Shown here: positions 7,096 to 13,528 of the stretch, piece after piece
Position numbering within the stretch: position 1 is the stretch's first letter
Layout: each line of letters starts with the position of its first letter
Assembly (NCBI GenBank): GCA_036297385.1
Contig: JAXJLD010000122.1
Span: 1-19,598, forward strand
Direction of reading: 5' to 3'
DNA: 19,598 nucleotides
Source of the DNA: Ventricola sp036297385
GTDB taxonomy: Bacteria; Bacillota; Clostridia; Christensenellales; Aristaeellaceae
Made by a program: the position numbers and the translations under genes
Notes under the pieces: model-generated
What the model saw: only the letters and a program-made list of their open reading frames with translations
Database searches by the model: none
Told to the model about the DNA's origin: nothing

Positions 7096-8495
7096 ACAAC
7101 ATATCGCTGCGTACCCGGGTTACGCTTTGGTTTTCAGCGGCGCTGTCGTTGATGGCTGCGCTGACCGTGTTCGTCGTCATTTCCGTGAGTTGGTCGGTGA
7201 TGCAGAGAACGGTGAGAGATGAGCTGATCCGCACCGTAGAGGACAATGTCGATGAAATCGAATATGTGATTTCACTCGACACGCTGGATCGCGATGCGGA
7301 TGCAGACCAGTACATCCGCTATGGCGAGGGGCATCTGGAAATTGACGATGATTTTCTGGATGAGGTGAACGGCGTGTATACGGCGCTGTACAGCGAGGAT
7401 GGGGAGCTGCTCTACGGGGAAGCGCCTGCGGAAGAACGAGGGCTTGCCTTTGCGGACAGGCAATGGCAAAGGCTTCGCGGCACGCATTATATCCTCTATG
7501 ACCGCAAGTTGGAGCAGCCGGGTCTGGAAGGGCTGTGGCTGCGTGGTTCGGTGATGCGCCACCCGGGCGAGGCGCCCATGCCGCAGATTCTCTTCTTTTC
7601 ATTGGCGCTGCTTCCGGCGCTGACGCTCATCGCCGTGGCGGCCGGACGCGCGATTGCGGGCCGCGTACTCATTCCCGTGCGCAGTATGTCCAAGGCTGTG
7701 GCACAGATCAGCGGCGGAAATGACCTCAAGCGCCGTATTCCTGTGGAGGGCGATGGCGAGCTGTCCCGGCTGGCTTCCTCGTTCAATGAGATGATGGCGC
7801 GGCTGGATACGGCATTTGAAGCGGAACGCAGGTTTGCCTCGGATGTCTCCCATGAACTGCGCACGCCCATGACGGTTATCCTGGCGCAATGTGATTATGC
7901 GCTGGAAGCGGACCGCACGCCGGAAGAATACCGGCAGGCGCTGCACGTTGTGCGCAGGCAGGGGAGGCGAATGTCCAAGCTGATTTCGGACATGCTCGAA
8001 TTGCTGCGCATGGAGCGGCGCACGGATGTATACACCATGCGTGACGTGGATTTCAGCGCACTGGTTCGGATGACGGCGGAGGATATGGCGTTGATTCGTG
8101 AGCGTGGTATCGCGCTGACCTGCGAGGTGGAGGAAGGGATTGTCGTGAGGGGCAACGAGGCGCTGCTTGTTCGCCTGCTGAATAACCTGATCGGCAACGC
8201 CTATCGCTATGGCCGGGAAAATGGGCATATCGTTGTTCGGCTCGCGCGGGATGGCGCACAAATTGCGCTCTCCGTGCAGGATGACGGCGTGGGCATTGAG
8301 AAGGCGGAGCAGGAGAACATCTTTCGCCGCTTTTATCAGGCTTCGTCCTCGCGCACGGGGGAGGGAACTGGATTGGGGCTGGCGATGGTGCGCCAAATCG
8401 CCCGTTTGCACGGCGGCGAGGTGACGGTGTGCAGCGAGCCGGGGCAGGGCAGCACATTCACATTCCGCATGGTGGAAAAAATGTCTGCGCTCTAA
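7092..8495 (+). CDS. Two-component sensor histidine kinase
   Basis: Membrane sensor kinase of 467 residues that should phosphorylate the preceding regulator. The first membrane segment is about 11-33. An acidic extracytoplasmic sensor of roughly 130 residues (about 34-164) follows, then a second membrane segment (about 165-187) and a HAMP linker (about 190-240). The HisKA box FASDVSHELRTP carries H254. The ATPase domain has the N box NNLIGNAYRYG (364-374), the G1 box DDGVGIE (397-403) and the G2 box GTGLGLAMV (425-433). All catalytic residues are present, so it should be active. The sensor region matches no ligand-binding family I can name. The stop is only 59 bp before the PepSY gene. Confidence 0.96.
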   Translation: MNNISLRTRVTLWFSAALSLMAALTVFVVISVSWSVMQRTVRDELIRTVEDNVDEIEYVISLDTLDRDADADQYIRYGEGHLEIDDDFLDEVNGVYTALYSEDGELLYGEAPAEERGLAFADRQWQRLRGTHYILYDRKLEQPGLEGLWLRGSVMRHPGEAPMPQILFFSLALLPALTLIAVAAGRAIAGRVLIPVRSMSKAVAQISGGNDLKRRIPVEGDGELSRLASSFNEMMARLDTAFEAERRFASDVSHELRTPMTVILAQCDYALEADRTPEEYRQALHVVRRQGRRMSKLISDMLELLRMERRTDVYTMRDVDFSALVRMTAEDMALIRERGIALTCEVEEGIVVRGNEALLVRLLNNLIGNAYRYGRENGHIVVRLARDGAQIALSVQDDGVGIEKAEQENIFRRFYQASSSRTGEGTGLGLAMVRQIARLHGGEVTVCSEPGQGSTFTFRMVEKMSAL

Positions 8496-8523
8496 TCTTC
8501 GTTTAATCATCGCGTGGTAGGAT
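8491..8523 (+). promoter_or_regulatory. Candidate response-regulator box and promoter of the PepSY gene
   Basis: Two 11-bp direct repeats, TCTAATCTTCG (8491-8501) and TTTAATCATCG (8502-8512), lie end to end across the kinase stop codon. OmpR-family dimers bind direct repeats with an 11-bp period; the CiaR site TTTAAG-N5-TTTAAG is a close parallel. A -10-like TAGGAT (8518-8523) follows and the repeat occupies the -35 position, as in class II activation. The box probably allows the regulator to raise PepSY expression separately from regulator and kinase readthrough. Site identity is inferred from spacing and location. Confidence 0.55.
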
Positions 8524-8554
8524 AGAGCCATTCCAAGAAGAGGAGGCAAAATCC

Positions 8555-9433
8555 ATGAAAGCCACAAAGATGATGACGAGCATGGTTCTGGCAATGAGCA
8601 TTGCGCTGTGCGGCGCGGCAGGAGCGCTGGCACAGCAGGAGACGCAGAACATTGAACCCAAGAAGGCCCCGCCGACGATCGAGCAGGCGAAAAAGGACGA
8701 ACCCTCCGCAAAGACGGAGGCGCGCAAGAATGGAATTGGCGCGAAGTCTGCTCTGGATGCCGCATTGACCGATGCGGGGCTGACGGAGGACAAGGTGACC
8801 TCGATCGAGGTGGAGCTTGAACGGGAGGGCGGTATTTCGGTATATGAGGTCGTCTTTACCGCAGAAGGCAAGCGCTACAACTACCATATTGATCCTGAGG
8901 ATGGCAGTGTGCTGGGCTTTTCGTCCTCCGAGCGCAGCAATGCGTATGAGAAGAAGCACAAAAAGGCGGACACTAAGCCGAAGAAGGATGCAGGCATGCA
9001 GGCGGCCCGTGCCGCGGCGCTGGCAGAGATCGGCTTGGATGAGGCTGATGCGGTTTCCATCCGTGAGCGGTTGGATCACGACGATGGACGCAGAATGTAT
9101 GAGTTCGATATCCTGACTGAGGATATGGAGCATGAGATTGAGATTGACGCGCAGAGCGGCAAGATCATGGGCAAGCATTGGGAGCTGCTCGGCTTCAGTG
9201 CAAAGCTGGTTCAGGATGGTGCATTGATTGGTATCGACCGAGCGAAGGAAATTGCGGTCGCGGATGCGGGCTTGACGGTTGAAGGCGTCACGTTCAGAAA
9301 GGCCAAGCTGGAGAATGATGACGGCTGGACACAGTATGAAGTCAAATTCAGGAGCGACGGCGCGTCGTATGAGTACTGCATTGAGGCGACCACGGGCGTG
9401 ATTCTGGAAGCGGAGATGGATTGCGGCAGGTGA
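8555..9433 (+). CDS. Secreted protein with three PepSY repeats
   Basis: Exported protein of 292 residues. A signal peptide (1-26) ends in GALA-QQ; no lipobox is seen, so it is likely released or held by its charged linker. Three PepSY-like units follow: about 62-122, 148-206 and 226-288. Each has an Ala-rich helix ending in AG/IGL, a V-x-x-E/R-L strand, a YEF/YEV-x-F strand and a D-x-x-G-x-I/V-L/M turn. An acidic/lysine linker lies at 35-60 and another at 130-147. PepSY domains are linked to inhibition of proteases or to sensing at the cell surface. Here the protein follows a two-component system and a candidate box for it, so it may be its effector or feedback ligand. The AGAGGAGG ribosome site is 8 nt before the ATG. 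Confidence 0.88.
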   Translation: MKATKMMTSMVLAMSIALCGAAGALAQQETQNIEPKKAPPTIEQAKKDEPSAKTEARKNGIGAKSALDAALTDAGLTEDKVTSIEVELEREGGISVYEVVFTAEGKRYNYHIDPEDGSVLGFSSSERSNAYEKKHKKADTKPKKDAGMQAARAAALAEIGLDEADAVSIRERLDHDDGRRMYEFDILTEDMEHEIEIDAQSGKIMGKHWELLGFSAKLVQDGALIGIDRAKEIAVADAGLTVEGVTFRKAKLENDDGWTQYEVKFRSDGASYEYCIEATTGVILEAEMDCGR

Positions 9434-9476
9434 CGCGGTGCAAGCGGGCTGAGAATCCAGTTCACATGATAAACGC

Positions 9477-9518
9477 AAAAAGGGAGTTGCGGGCGTATGC
9501 TGCCCGGACTCCCTTTTT
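9477..9518. terminator. Terminator after the PepSY gene
   Basis: AAAAAGGGAGT (9477-9487) pairs with ACTCCCTTTTT (9508-9518). Inner CGGGC/GCCCG pairing follows after a wobble and a bulge, with the loop GTATGCT. The T run on the plus strand and the A run on the other side make it work in either direction. Confidence 0.9.
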
Positions 9519-9542
9519 ATGGCATAATCAGTAGTTTTGAGA

Positions 9543-9599
9543 TTGACAAGCTCTCCTTGATGCGGTATAATTTTCACATTAAGTGCGAAATATACCGCA
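9543..9599 (+). promoter_or_regulatory. Consensus promoter with overlapping 39-bp palindromic operator
   Basis: TTGACA (9543-9548), a 17-bp spacer and TATAAT (9566-9571) form a perfect sigma-A promoter. An imperfect palindrome spans 9561-9599: outer arms TGCGGTATA (9561-9569) and TATACCGCA (9591-9599) are exact complements. Inner TTCACA/TGCGAA segments add symmetry with one mismatch. The left arm contains most of the -10, and the right arm abuts the AAGGAGGGG ribosome site (9602-9610). A protein bound here would block the promoter, so this is a strong candidate operator for the XRE repressor encoded at 9961. RNA pairing of the outer arms is unlikely because the left arm is upstream of the start site (about 9578). 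Confidence 0.7.
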
Positions 9600-9614
9600 T
9601 TAAGGAGGGGCTGT

Positions 9615-9968
9615 ATGAAACGCAGATATGGTTTGTTGGTTTTTTTCTCAGTCATAGGTCTGTTGGGATTTTGGACGCATAATCCCGTGTTTTTTCCGTT
9701 TTTAGGGTTTGTATTGTTCTTTGAGTATTTCTTTGTGGAAACGGATGAGATGTTCGCAGATCATATGCGAAAGGCTGCTGCATGGGCGTTTTTTGCTGAT
9801 TTAACGGCAGTAGCCGCAGTAACTTGCTATGAGGTCGTTGTGCTGCGCAGCGTTGATGCAGCGCTCACAAATGGCATTGGCTTTGGATTTGGGATTGCCA
9901 TCATGTTTTTCTGCTTTGCTACGGCTTATTTTGATTGGAAAGATCGTCGCGGTGTGTCCAATGATTAA
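9615..9968 (+). CDS. Small four-segment membrane protein, DUF3796-like
   Basis: Integral membrane protein of 117 residues with hydrophobic segments at about 5-20, 24-41, 54-77 and 86-105. The pattern GLLGFWTHNPVFFPFLGF followed by FFEYFFVETDEMFADHMRKAA resembles the DUF3796 family as I remember it: a glycine/phenylalanine-rich start, then a D/E-E-M/L-F-x-x-x-x-R-KA motif. These small proteins are often encoded beside a short XRE regulator, as here. The AAGGAGGGG ribosome site lies 4-6 nt before the ATG. The last 8 nt overlap the start of the regulator. Base use is distinctly richer in T than in neighbouring genes, partly because of Phe content, which may also hint at acquisition. The biochemical function is unknown. 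Confidence 0.78.
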   Translation: MKRRYGLLVFFSVIGLLGFWTHNPVFFPFLGFVLFFEYFFVETDEMFADHMRKAAAWAFFADLTAVAAVTCYEVVVLRSVDAALTNGIGFGFGIAIMFFCFATAYFDWKDRRGVSND

Positions 9969-10167
9969 AAACAGGATGAAAGAACACCGCGCTCGGCTGG
10001 ATATGAAGCAGGAAGAGCTGGCGCGCCTTGTCGGCGTGCGGCGGGAGACCATCGGCAATCTGGAAAAGGGACGGTATAATCCGTCGCTGGTGCTGGCGTG
10101 GCACATTGCGCAGGTGTTTGGCGCGACGATTGAAGAGGTGTTCACCGTCGTGGATGACGAGGCGTAG
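9961..10167 (+). CDS. Small XRE-family transcriptional regulator
   Basis: Helix-turn-helix protein of 68 residues with nothing beyond the DNA-binding domain. The HTH is visible as QEELARLVGVRRETIGNLEKG (about 17-37) followed by RYNPSLVLAWHIAQVFGATIEEVF, the classic Cro/C1-type compact repressor. The ATG at 9961 is chosen because the fold begins there (MIKNRMKEHR). It overlaps the membrane-protein stop by 8 nt and lacks a clear ribosome site, which suggests translational coupling. The likely operator is the palindrome over the promoter of this two-gene operon. The membrane partner may modulate the repressor, but nothing in the sequence proves it. Only 12 bp separate this stop from the convergent acetyltransferase. 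Confidence 0.93.
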   Translation: MIKNRMKEHRARLDMKQEELARLVGVRRETIGNLEKGRYNPSLVLAWHIAQVFGATIEEVFTVVDDEA

Positions 10168-10179
10168 GCGCGTGGAGGA

Positions 10180-10722
10180 TTAGGCCTGCTGCAAGCGGCG
10201 GATGCCGGAGAGCTTGAACATGAAGCGGCCAAGCGCGTATTTTTGCAGCGCCATGTATTCCGAGGCGGATACCCTGCCGCCGTAATTGAGAACCTCCATG
10301 CAGCCGCTGTGGCCGTCGATGAAGATGCCCGAGGATTCAAAGCCGTTTTTGAGGTAGAACCGCCTACGCGCCATGCGCTGCTGTGCATTAGTGGCGGCTT
10401 CGTTCATCTGCTCGATGAGCAGCACGATCTTCTGCTCCGGGAAGCGGCGGCAGATTTCCTGAAGAATCTGGCTGCCTGCGCCGCGGCTGCGAATCTTGGC
10501 GGAGACGGCGAGATAGTCCACCATCACCATGTTGCTGTACGGAATGACCAGCGCAAAGCCCAGCACCGTATCATCCTCAATGGCGGTCAGAAGCTGTGCT
10601 TTGCCGTTGTACACATCGCGGCGCAGGGTGAAGAACGGCTTGCGCTCGGCCTTGGGGAAGGCTTCGCGGTAGATGGCGCGGACGTAGCTCCAGCGGTCAG
10701 GTGTAATGCTGCGAATATCCAT
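10180..10722 (-). CDS. GNAT-family N-acetyltransferase
   Basis: Predicted acetyl-CoA-dependent acetyltransferase of 180 residues. The acetyl-CoA site is seen in MVDYLAVSAKIRSRGAGSQIL (about 67-87), with the R-x-R-G-A-G pyrophosphate loop (78-83). The C-terminal motif B is RRRFYLKNGF, followed by a strand that closes the fold. The substrate cannot be read from the sequence; small amines, antibiotics or protein N-termini are all possible. The AAAGGAG ribosome site is 10 nt before the ATG. The gene diverges from the MerR regulator at 10812. Its promoter has the 19-bp spacer and central dyad typical of MerR activation, so it is probably induced by the MerR ligand. The arrangement recalls B. subtilis BltR and BltD (spermine/spermidine acetyltransferase). 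Confidence 0.92.
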   Translation of the reverse strand: MDIRSITPDRWSYVRAIYREAFPKAERKPFFTLRRDVYNGKAQLLTAIEDDTVLGFALVIPYSNMVMVDYLAVSAKIRSRGAGSQILQEICRRFPEQKIVLLIEQMNEAATNAQQRMARRRFYLKNGFESSGIFIDGHSGCMEVLNYGGRVSASEYMALQKYALGRFMFKLSGIRRLQQA

Positions 10723-10769
10723 GGAAGAAAGACTCCTTTCAAATGTCGGGGTTATCGGGTGCGGGGAAT

Positions 10770-10800
10770 AGGATAAGCGATACAGTTACTGTAAGGTCAA
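10770..10800 (-). promoter_or_regulatory. MerR-type promoter/operator of the acetyltransferase gene
   Basis: On the minus strand TTGACC (10795-10800) and TATCCT (10770-10775) are separated by 19 bp, two more than optimal. The spacer contains the exact dyad TACAGT-N-ACTGTA (10781-10793), near its centre. MerR-family activators bind such spacer dyads and twist the overlong promoter into an active form. Transcription would start near 10763, giving a leader of about 40 nt. The same dyad lies 19 nt before the regulator's own start codon, so autorepression is likely as well. Confidence 0.7.
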
Positions 10801-10811
10801 GAGGGAATTTT

Positions 10812-11633
10812 ATGAAAAAGCAGGACTATTTGTACACCACGGGAGAATTTGCCAAGCTCAACGGCGTGAACAAGCGTACCTTGCACTTTTATGACGAGAT
10901 TGGGCTGTTTTCACCGGAGATCCGAGCGGAAAACGGGTATCGTTACTATACCTGCTTTCAAACGGTGCAGCTTGAGCTGATTCTGACGCTGCGGAAGCTA
11001 GGGCTCTCTGTCGAAGAAATCGTCAGCTATCAGAAAAGCCCGTCCGGCGGTTCGCTCACGGAGCTGATTGCAGCGCGTAAGGAGGCCATTGACCGATCCA
11101 TCCGCGAATTGATGCGTGCCAAAGACTTTTTGGAACGAAAGTCTGAAAAGCTCTCCATTGGCCTGCGGGCGGAGCATGGCAAAATCGAGCGGCTGACGCT
11201 CCCGGAGACGGGGCTGCTGTGCAGTGCGCCGATTACGGGTGCGTTTGATGACGCGGATTTTGCTGTGGCGGGGGCGTTTTCGCTCCGTCTCAAATCCATC
11301 TTCGGTCTATACGATAACTTTGGCAGCCGGATTGCCGTGCAGAATGTGATGGAGGGCCGCCTGCACGAGTACGATTGCTTTTTTGCCTGCTGTCCTTTGT
11401 CGATGCAGCAGGCCGATGAGGTGCGCCCGGCGGCTTCCTTCCTGCGCACATACTGCATCGGAAGCTGGGACAAATTGGAGGAGGTCTATGAGGGGTTGGT
11501 TGCCTATGCGAGAGACAACCGCCTGAGGTTGACTGGGTATGCCTACGAGGAGGGGCTCAACGAGATTTCCCTCAAGAAGGCCGATGAGTACATCACGATG
11601 GTGACGGTGGCATATGAGGGGGCTGACGACTGA
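10812..11633 (+). CDS. MerR-family transcriptional regulator
   Basis: Regulator of 273 residues. The N-terminal winged helix (about 7-75) carries YTTGEFAKLNGVNKRTLHFYDEIGLF and the wing RAENGYRYYTCFQ, then LILTLRKLGLSVEEI. A coiled linker helix (about 83-118) follows, with dense charged residues. The C-terminal part (about 125-273) looks like a GyrI/BmrR-type ligand-binding domain, so it likely senses a small organic molecule rather than a metal: there is no conserved cysteine set near the linker. The ATG at 10812 is chosen for AGAGGGA upstream and for agreement with the family N-terminus; the longer frame back to 10743 would run through the operator. Divergent from the GNAT gene it probably controls. 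Confidence 0.94.
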   Translation: MKKQDYLYTTGEFAKLNGVNKRTLHFYDEIGLFSPEIRAENGYRYYTCFQTVQLELILTLRKLGLSVEEIVSYQKSPSGGSLTELIAARKEAIDRSIRELMRAKDFLERKSEKLSIGLRAEHGKIERLTLPETGLLCSAPITGAFDDADFAVAGAFSLRLKSIFGLYDNFGSRIAVQNVMEGRLHEYDCFFACCPLSMQQADEVRPAASFLRTYCIGSWDKLEEVYEGLVAYARDNRLRLTGYAYEEGLNEISLKKADEYITMVTVAYEGADD

Positions 11634-11779
11634 CCGCATACCGGCCTGCTGAAGTCCGGTGAAGGGACACCGGAATGAATGGATGCACACTAGCGCAATA
11701 TTGAAGGGAAAATTCGTCGTCAAAAGCCGAATTGCACAAAAGAATGCGAATAAACTCATGTTTTCTGTCCATAACCCCA

Positions 11780-11808
11780 TTTACAGGGCGTGTTGTTTCG
11801 GGTATAAT
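11780..11808 (+). promoter_or_regulatory. Promoter of the TRAP transporter operon
   Basis: TTTACA (11780-11785), a 17-bp spacer and TATAAT (11803-11808) form a near-perfect sigma-A promoter. The rest of the 243-bp gap after the MerR gene holds no gene. It contains a 7-bp hairpin without a T tract (11655-11674) and an inverted repeat AATTCG/CGAATT (11711-11716 and 11728-11733) that could be an upstream operator. The repeat is short and unproven. Confidence 0.75.
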
Positions 11809-11818
11809 AAACTTAACA

Positions 11819-11844
11819 CGTACTGACCGGGCTTTGTCAGTGCG
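11819..11844 (+). promoter_or_regulatory. 5'-terminal mRNA hairpin of the TRAP operon
   Basis: CGTACTGAC (11819-11827) pairs with GTCAGTGCG (11836-11844), nine pairs with one G-U, around the loop CGGGCTTT. It begins within a few nt of the predicted transcription start (about 11815). A hairpin at the extreme 5' end commonly protects mRNA from 5'-dependent decay. DNA-level operator function over the initially transcribed region is the alternative. Confidence 0.5.
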
Positions 11845-11876
11845 AACGAACAACACGAGGAAAAGGAGAGAACAAC

Positions 11877-12899
11877 ATGAAAAAGTACGCAGTCCTGTTT
11901 CTGACCCTGATCCTGACCCTGTCTCTGAGCGTCGTTTTGGCAGAGACAAATCCGGATGACTACTATCTGGAGATCAAGTTTTCCAACGTCTTCCAGCCGA
12001 CCGAGTGGAACTACAAGGCTTCCCAGAAGCTGGCGGACATGATTACCGAGCGTACTGAAGGACATATCAAGGTTACATATTACGGCCAGAACGAGCTGGA
12101 CTGCTACGGCGATTCCGTGACGCAGGCGGTCAATGGCTCGCTGTGGATGGGTCTTGAGGAGCCGTCCCTGTTCGCTGACTATTGCGGCGATGCGGCGCTG
12201 CTCATCGGCCCGATGCTCTATAGCTCCGATGCGGAGTACAACCATGTGATGGATTCCGACATCGTCGCCGATGTCAAGGCGCGTCTGGCGGAGGAGAACA
12301 TCCATATTCTGGATACGCATTACTCCTTCGGCTTCCGCTCCGTCGTCACCAACCGCGACATCTACAAGCCGGAGGATCTCAAGGGCGTGAAGCTGCGTGC
12401 GACCTCCTCGGCCATGTTTACCAAGACGGTGGAATGTCTGGGCGCGACCCCGACGCCGATGTCCTTTACCGAGTGTCTGTCCGCCATTTCCTCCGGCGTT
12501 GTGGAAGGCTTCGAGGGCTCCACGTCTACGCTGGCTGGCGCGGGCGCACCGTATGAGCTGGTGAAGAAGGTGGCGCTGACCAACCACCTGATCGCGACCC
12601 GCTGGCTGTTCATGCCGGAAGACCTGTATCAGTCCATCCCTGAGAAGTGGCGCAACATCATCGACGAGTGCGCGGTGGAGTGCGGCAAGTGGGAGCAGGA
12701 GATGTGCGCGCAGGACGAGGCTGTTCAGATTGAAAACCTCAAGGCGCACGGCGTGACGTGGAACGAGGTCGATCTGGATGCGTTCACCGAGGCGTGTGCG
12801 CCGGTGTACGATTGGATCGTTGAGGAATACGGCGCTGATCCGGCGCTGAAGGACAAGTTGGTGAAGATGGTTCAGGATTTCCGAGCAACCCAGCAGTAA
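11877..12899 (+). CDS. dctP: TRAP transporter substrate-binding protein, DctP family
   Basis: Extracytoplasmic solute receptor of a TRAP transporter, 340 residues. A signal peptide (1-22) ends in VVLA-ET; no lipobox cysteine is present, so the anchoring mode is not obvious for a monoderm. Family landmarks are the FGFRSVVTNRDIYKPEDLKGVKLRA block (about 151-175), with R154 and the substrate-carboxylate-binding arginine R174, and the FTECLSAISSGVVEGFEG block (about 197-214). R174 implies an organic acid ligand. The segment after VVEG (STSTL) departs from the usual Q-E-N/S form, so the ligand may be atypical. AAAAGGAGAG precedes the start by about 6-8 nt. The first gene of an operon with both membrane subunits. 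Confidence 0.93.
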   Translation: MKKYAVLFLTLILTLSLSVVLAETNPDDYYLEIKFSNVFQPTEWNYKASQKLADMITERTEGHIKVTYYGQNELDCYGDSVTQAVNGSLWMGLEEPSLFADYCGDAALLIGPMLYSSDAEYNHVMDSDIVADVKARLAEENIHILDTHYSFGFRSVVTNRDIYKPEDLKGVKLRATSSAMFTKTVECLGATPTPMSFTECLSAISSGVVEGFEGSTSTLAGAGAPYELVKKVALTNHLIATRWLFMPEDLYQSIPEKWRNIIDECAVECGKWEQEMCAQDEAVQIENLKAHGVTWNEVDLDAFTEACAPVYDWIVEEYGADPALKDKLVKMVQDFRATQQ

Positions 12900-12915
12900 G
12901 ACGGCAAGTAAACAT

Positions 12916-12947
12916 ACGGACTGCCCGGGTGAGCTCGGGCAGTCCGT
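12916..12947 (+). promoter_or_regulatory. Intercistronic hairpin between dctP and dctQ
   Basis: ACGGACTGCCCG (12916-12927) and CGGGCAGTCCGT (12936-12947) form a perfect 12-bp GC-rich stem with an 8-nt loop. No T tract follows (CGTAACGCTG), so it is unlikely to terminate all transcription. Such stems after binding-protein genes protect the upstream message from 3' decay and so raise receptor levels over membrane subunits, as in malE-malF. Confidence 0.7.
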
Positions 12948-12988
12948 CGTAACGCTGCCATCCCCTTTGAGAAACAGAGGTCTCACGG

Positions 12989-13528
12989 ATGAAAAAGAAG
13001 ATCACACCGAAATTGATCCTGAAGAATCTGGACGCGATTGTGACCTCCATCACGCTGCTGTCCTGCGTGATCCTAGTCAATGCGAATATCATCATGCGTT
13101 ATTTCTTCAGTATGCCCATCAAATGGAGCGAGGAGATTGTCACCAGCCTTTTTGTATGGACGTGCTTTATCGGCAGCGCGTATGCGTACCGCAAGCATGA
13201 ACATTTGGGCGTGGATATTCTGGTCAAGCATATGCCTGGCAGTATGCGCCGCACCGTCAGCTCGGTCATGGCGGTCATCGAGCTGCTTGTGCTGATTATG
13301 CTGACGGTCATCAGCGCACAGTATGTCTATCACCTGATGTTCTCGCGCAGTGGTGCGTTCAAGCTGGTGCTGACCGATTATTTGCGCGTACCGAAGGTCT
13401 ATACCGGCATTGCGGTGCCGATTGGATTTGGCTTATCCACCTTCCACTCCGTTCGCTTCATGTTCAACCGCTTCCGCGGCATTAACGCGGAGCACGACAA
13501 CCGACTGGAAGGGGGTGAACAGGCATGA
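12989..13528 (+). CDS. dctQ: TRAP transporter small membrane subunit, DctQ family
   Basis: Small integral membrane subunit of 179 residues with four segments at about 16-36, 48-66, 91-113 and 136-156. The family pattern is clear: NIIMRYFF, then W46-S-E-E-I, then FIGSAYAYRKHEHLGVDIL, which matches the DctQ G-x-x-x-A-x-R-x-x-x-H-L-x-V/I-D motif. DctQ pairs with DctM to form the permease that accepts substrate from DctP and uses a sodium gradient. A GAGG ribosome site lies about 9 nt before the ATG. The gene follows dctP after an 89-bp gap holding the hairpin at 12916 and overlaps dctM by 4 nt. Confidence 0.93.
   Translation: MKKKITPKLILKNLDAIVTSITLLSCVILVNANIIMRYFFSMPIKWSEEIVTSLFVWTCFIGSAYAYRKHEHLGVDILVKHMPGSMRRTVSSVMAVIELLVLIMLTVISAQYVYHLMFSRSGAFKLVLTDYLRVPKVYTGIAVPIGFGLSTFHSVRFMFNRFRGINAEHDNRLEGGEQA

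Noticed and set aside
11655..11674. Hairpin TCCGGTG/CACCGGA as terminator of the MerR gene.
   Set aside because: The 7-bp stem has no following T tract (ATGAATGG), so termination is not supported.
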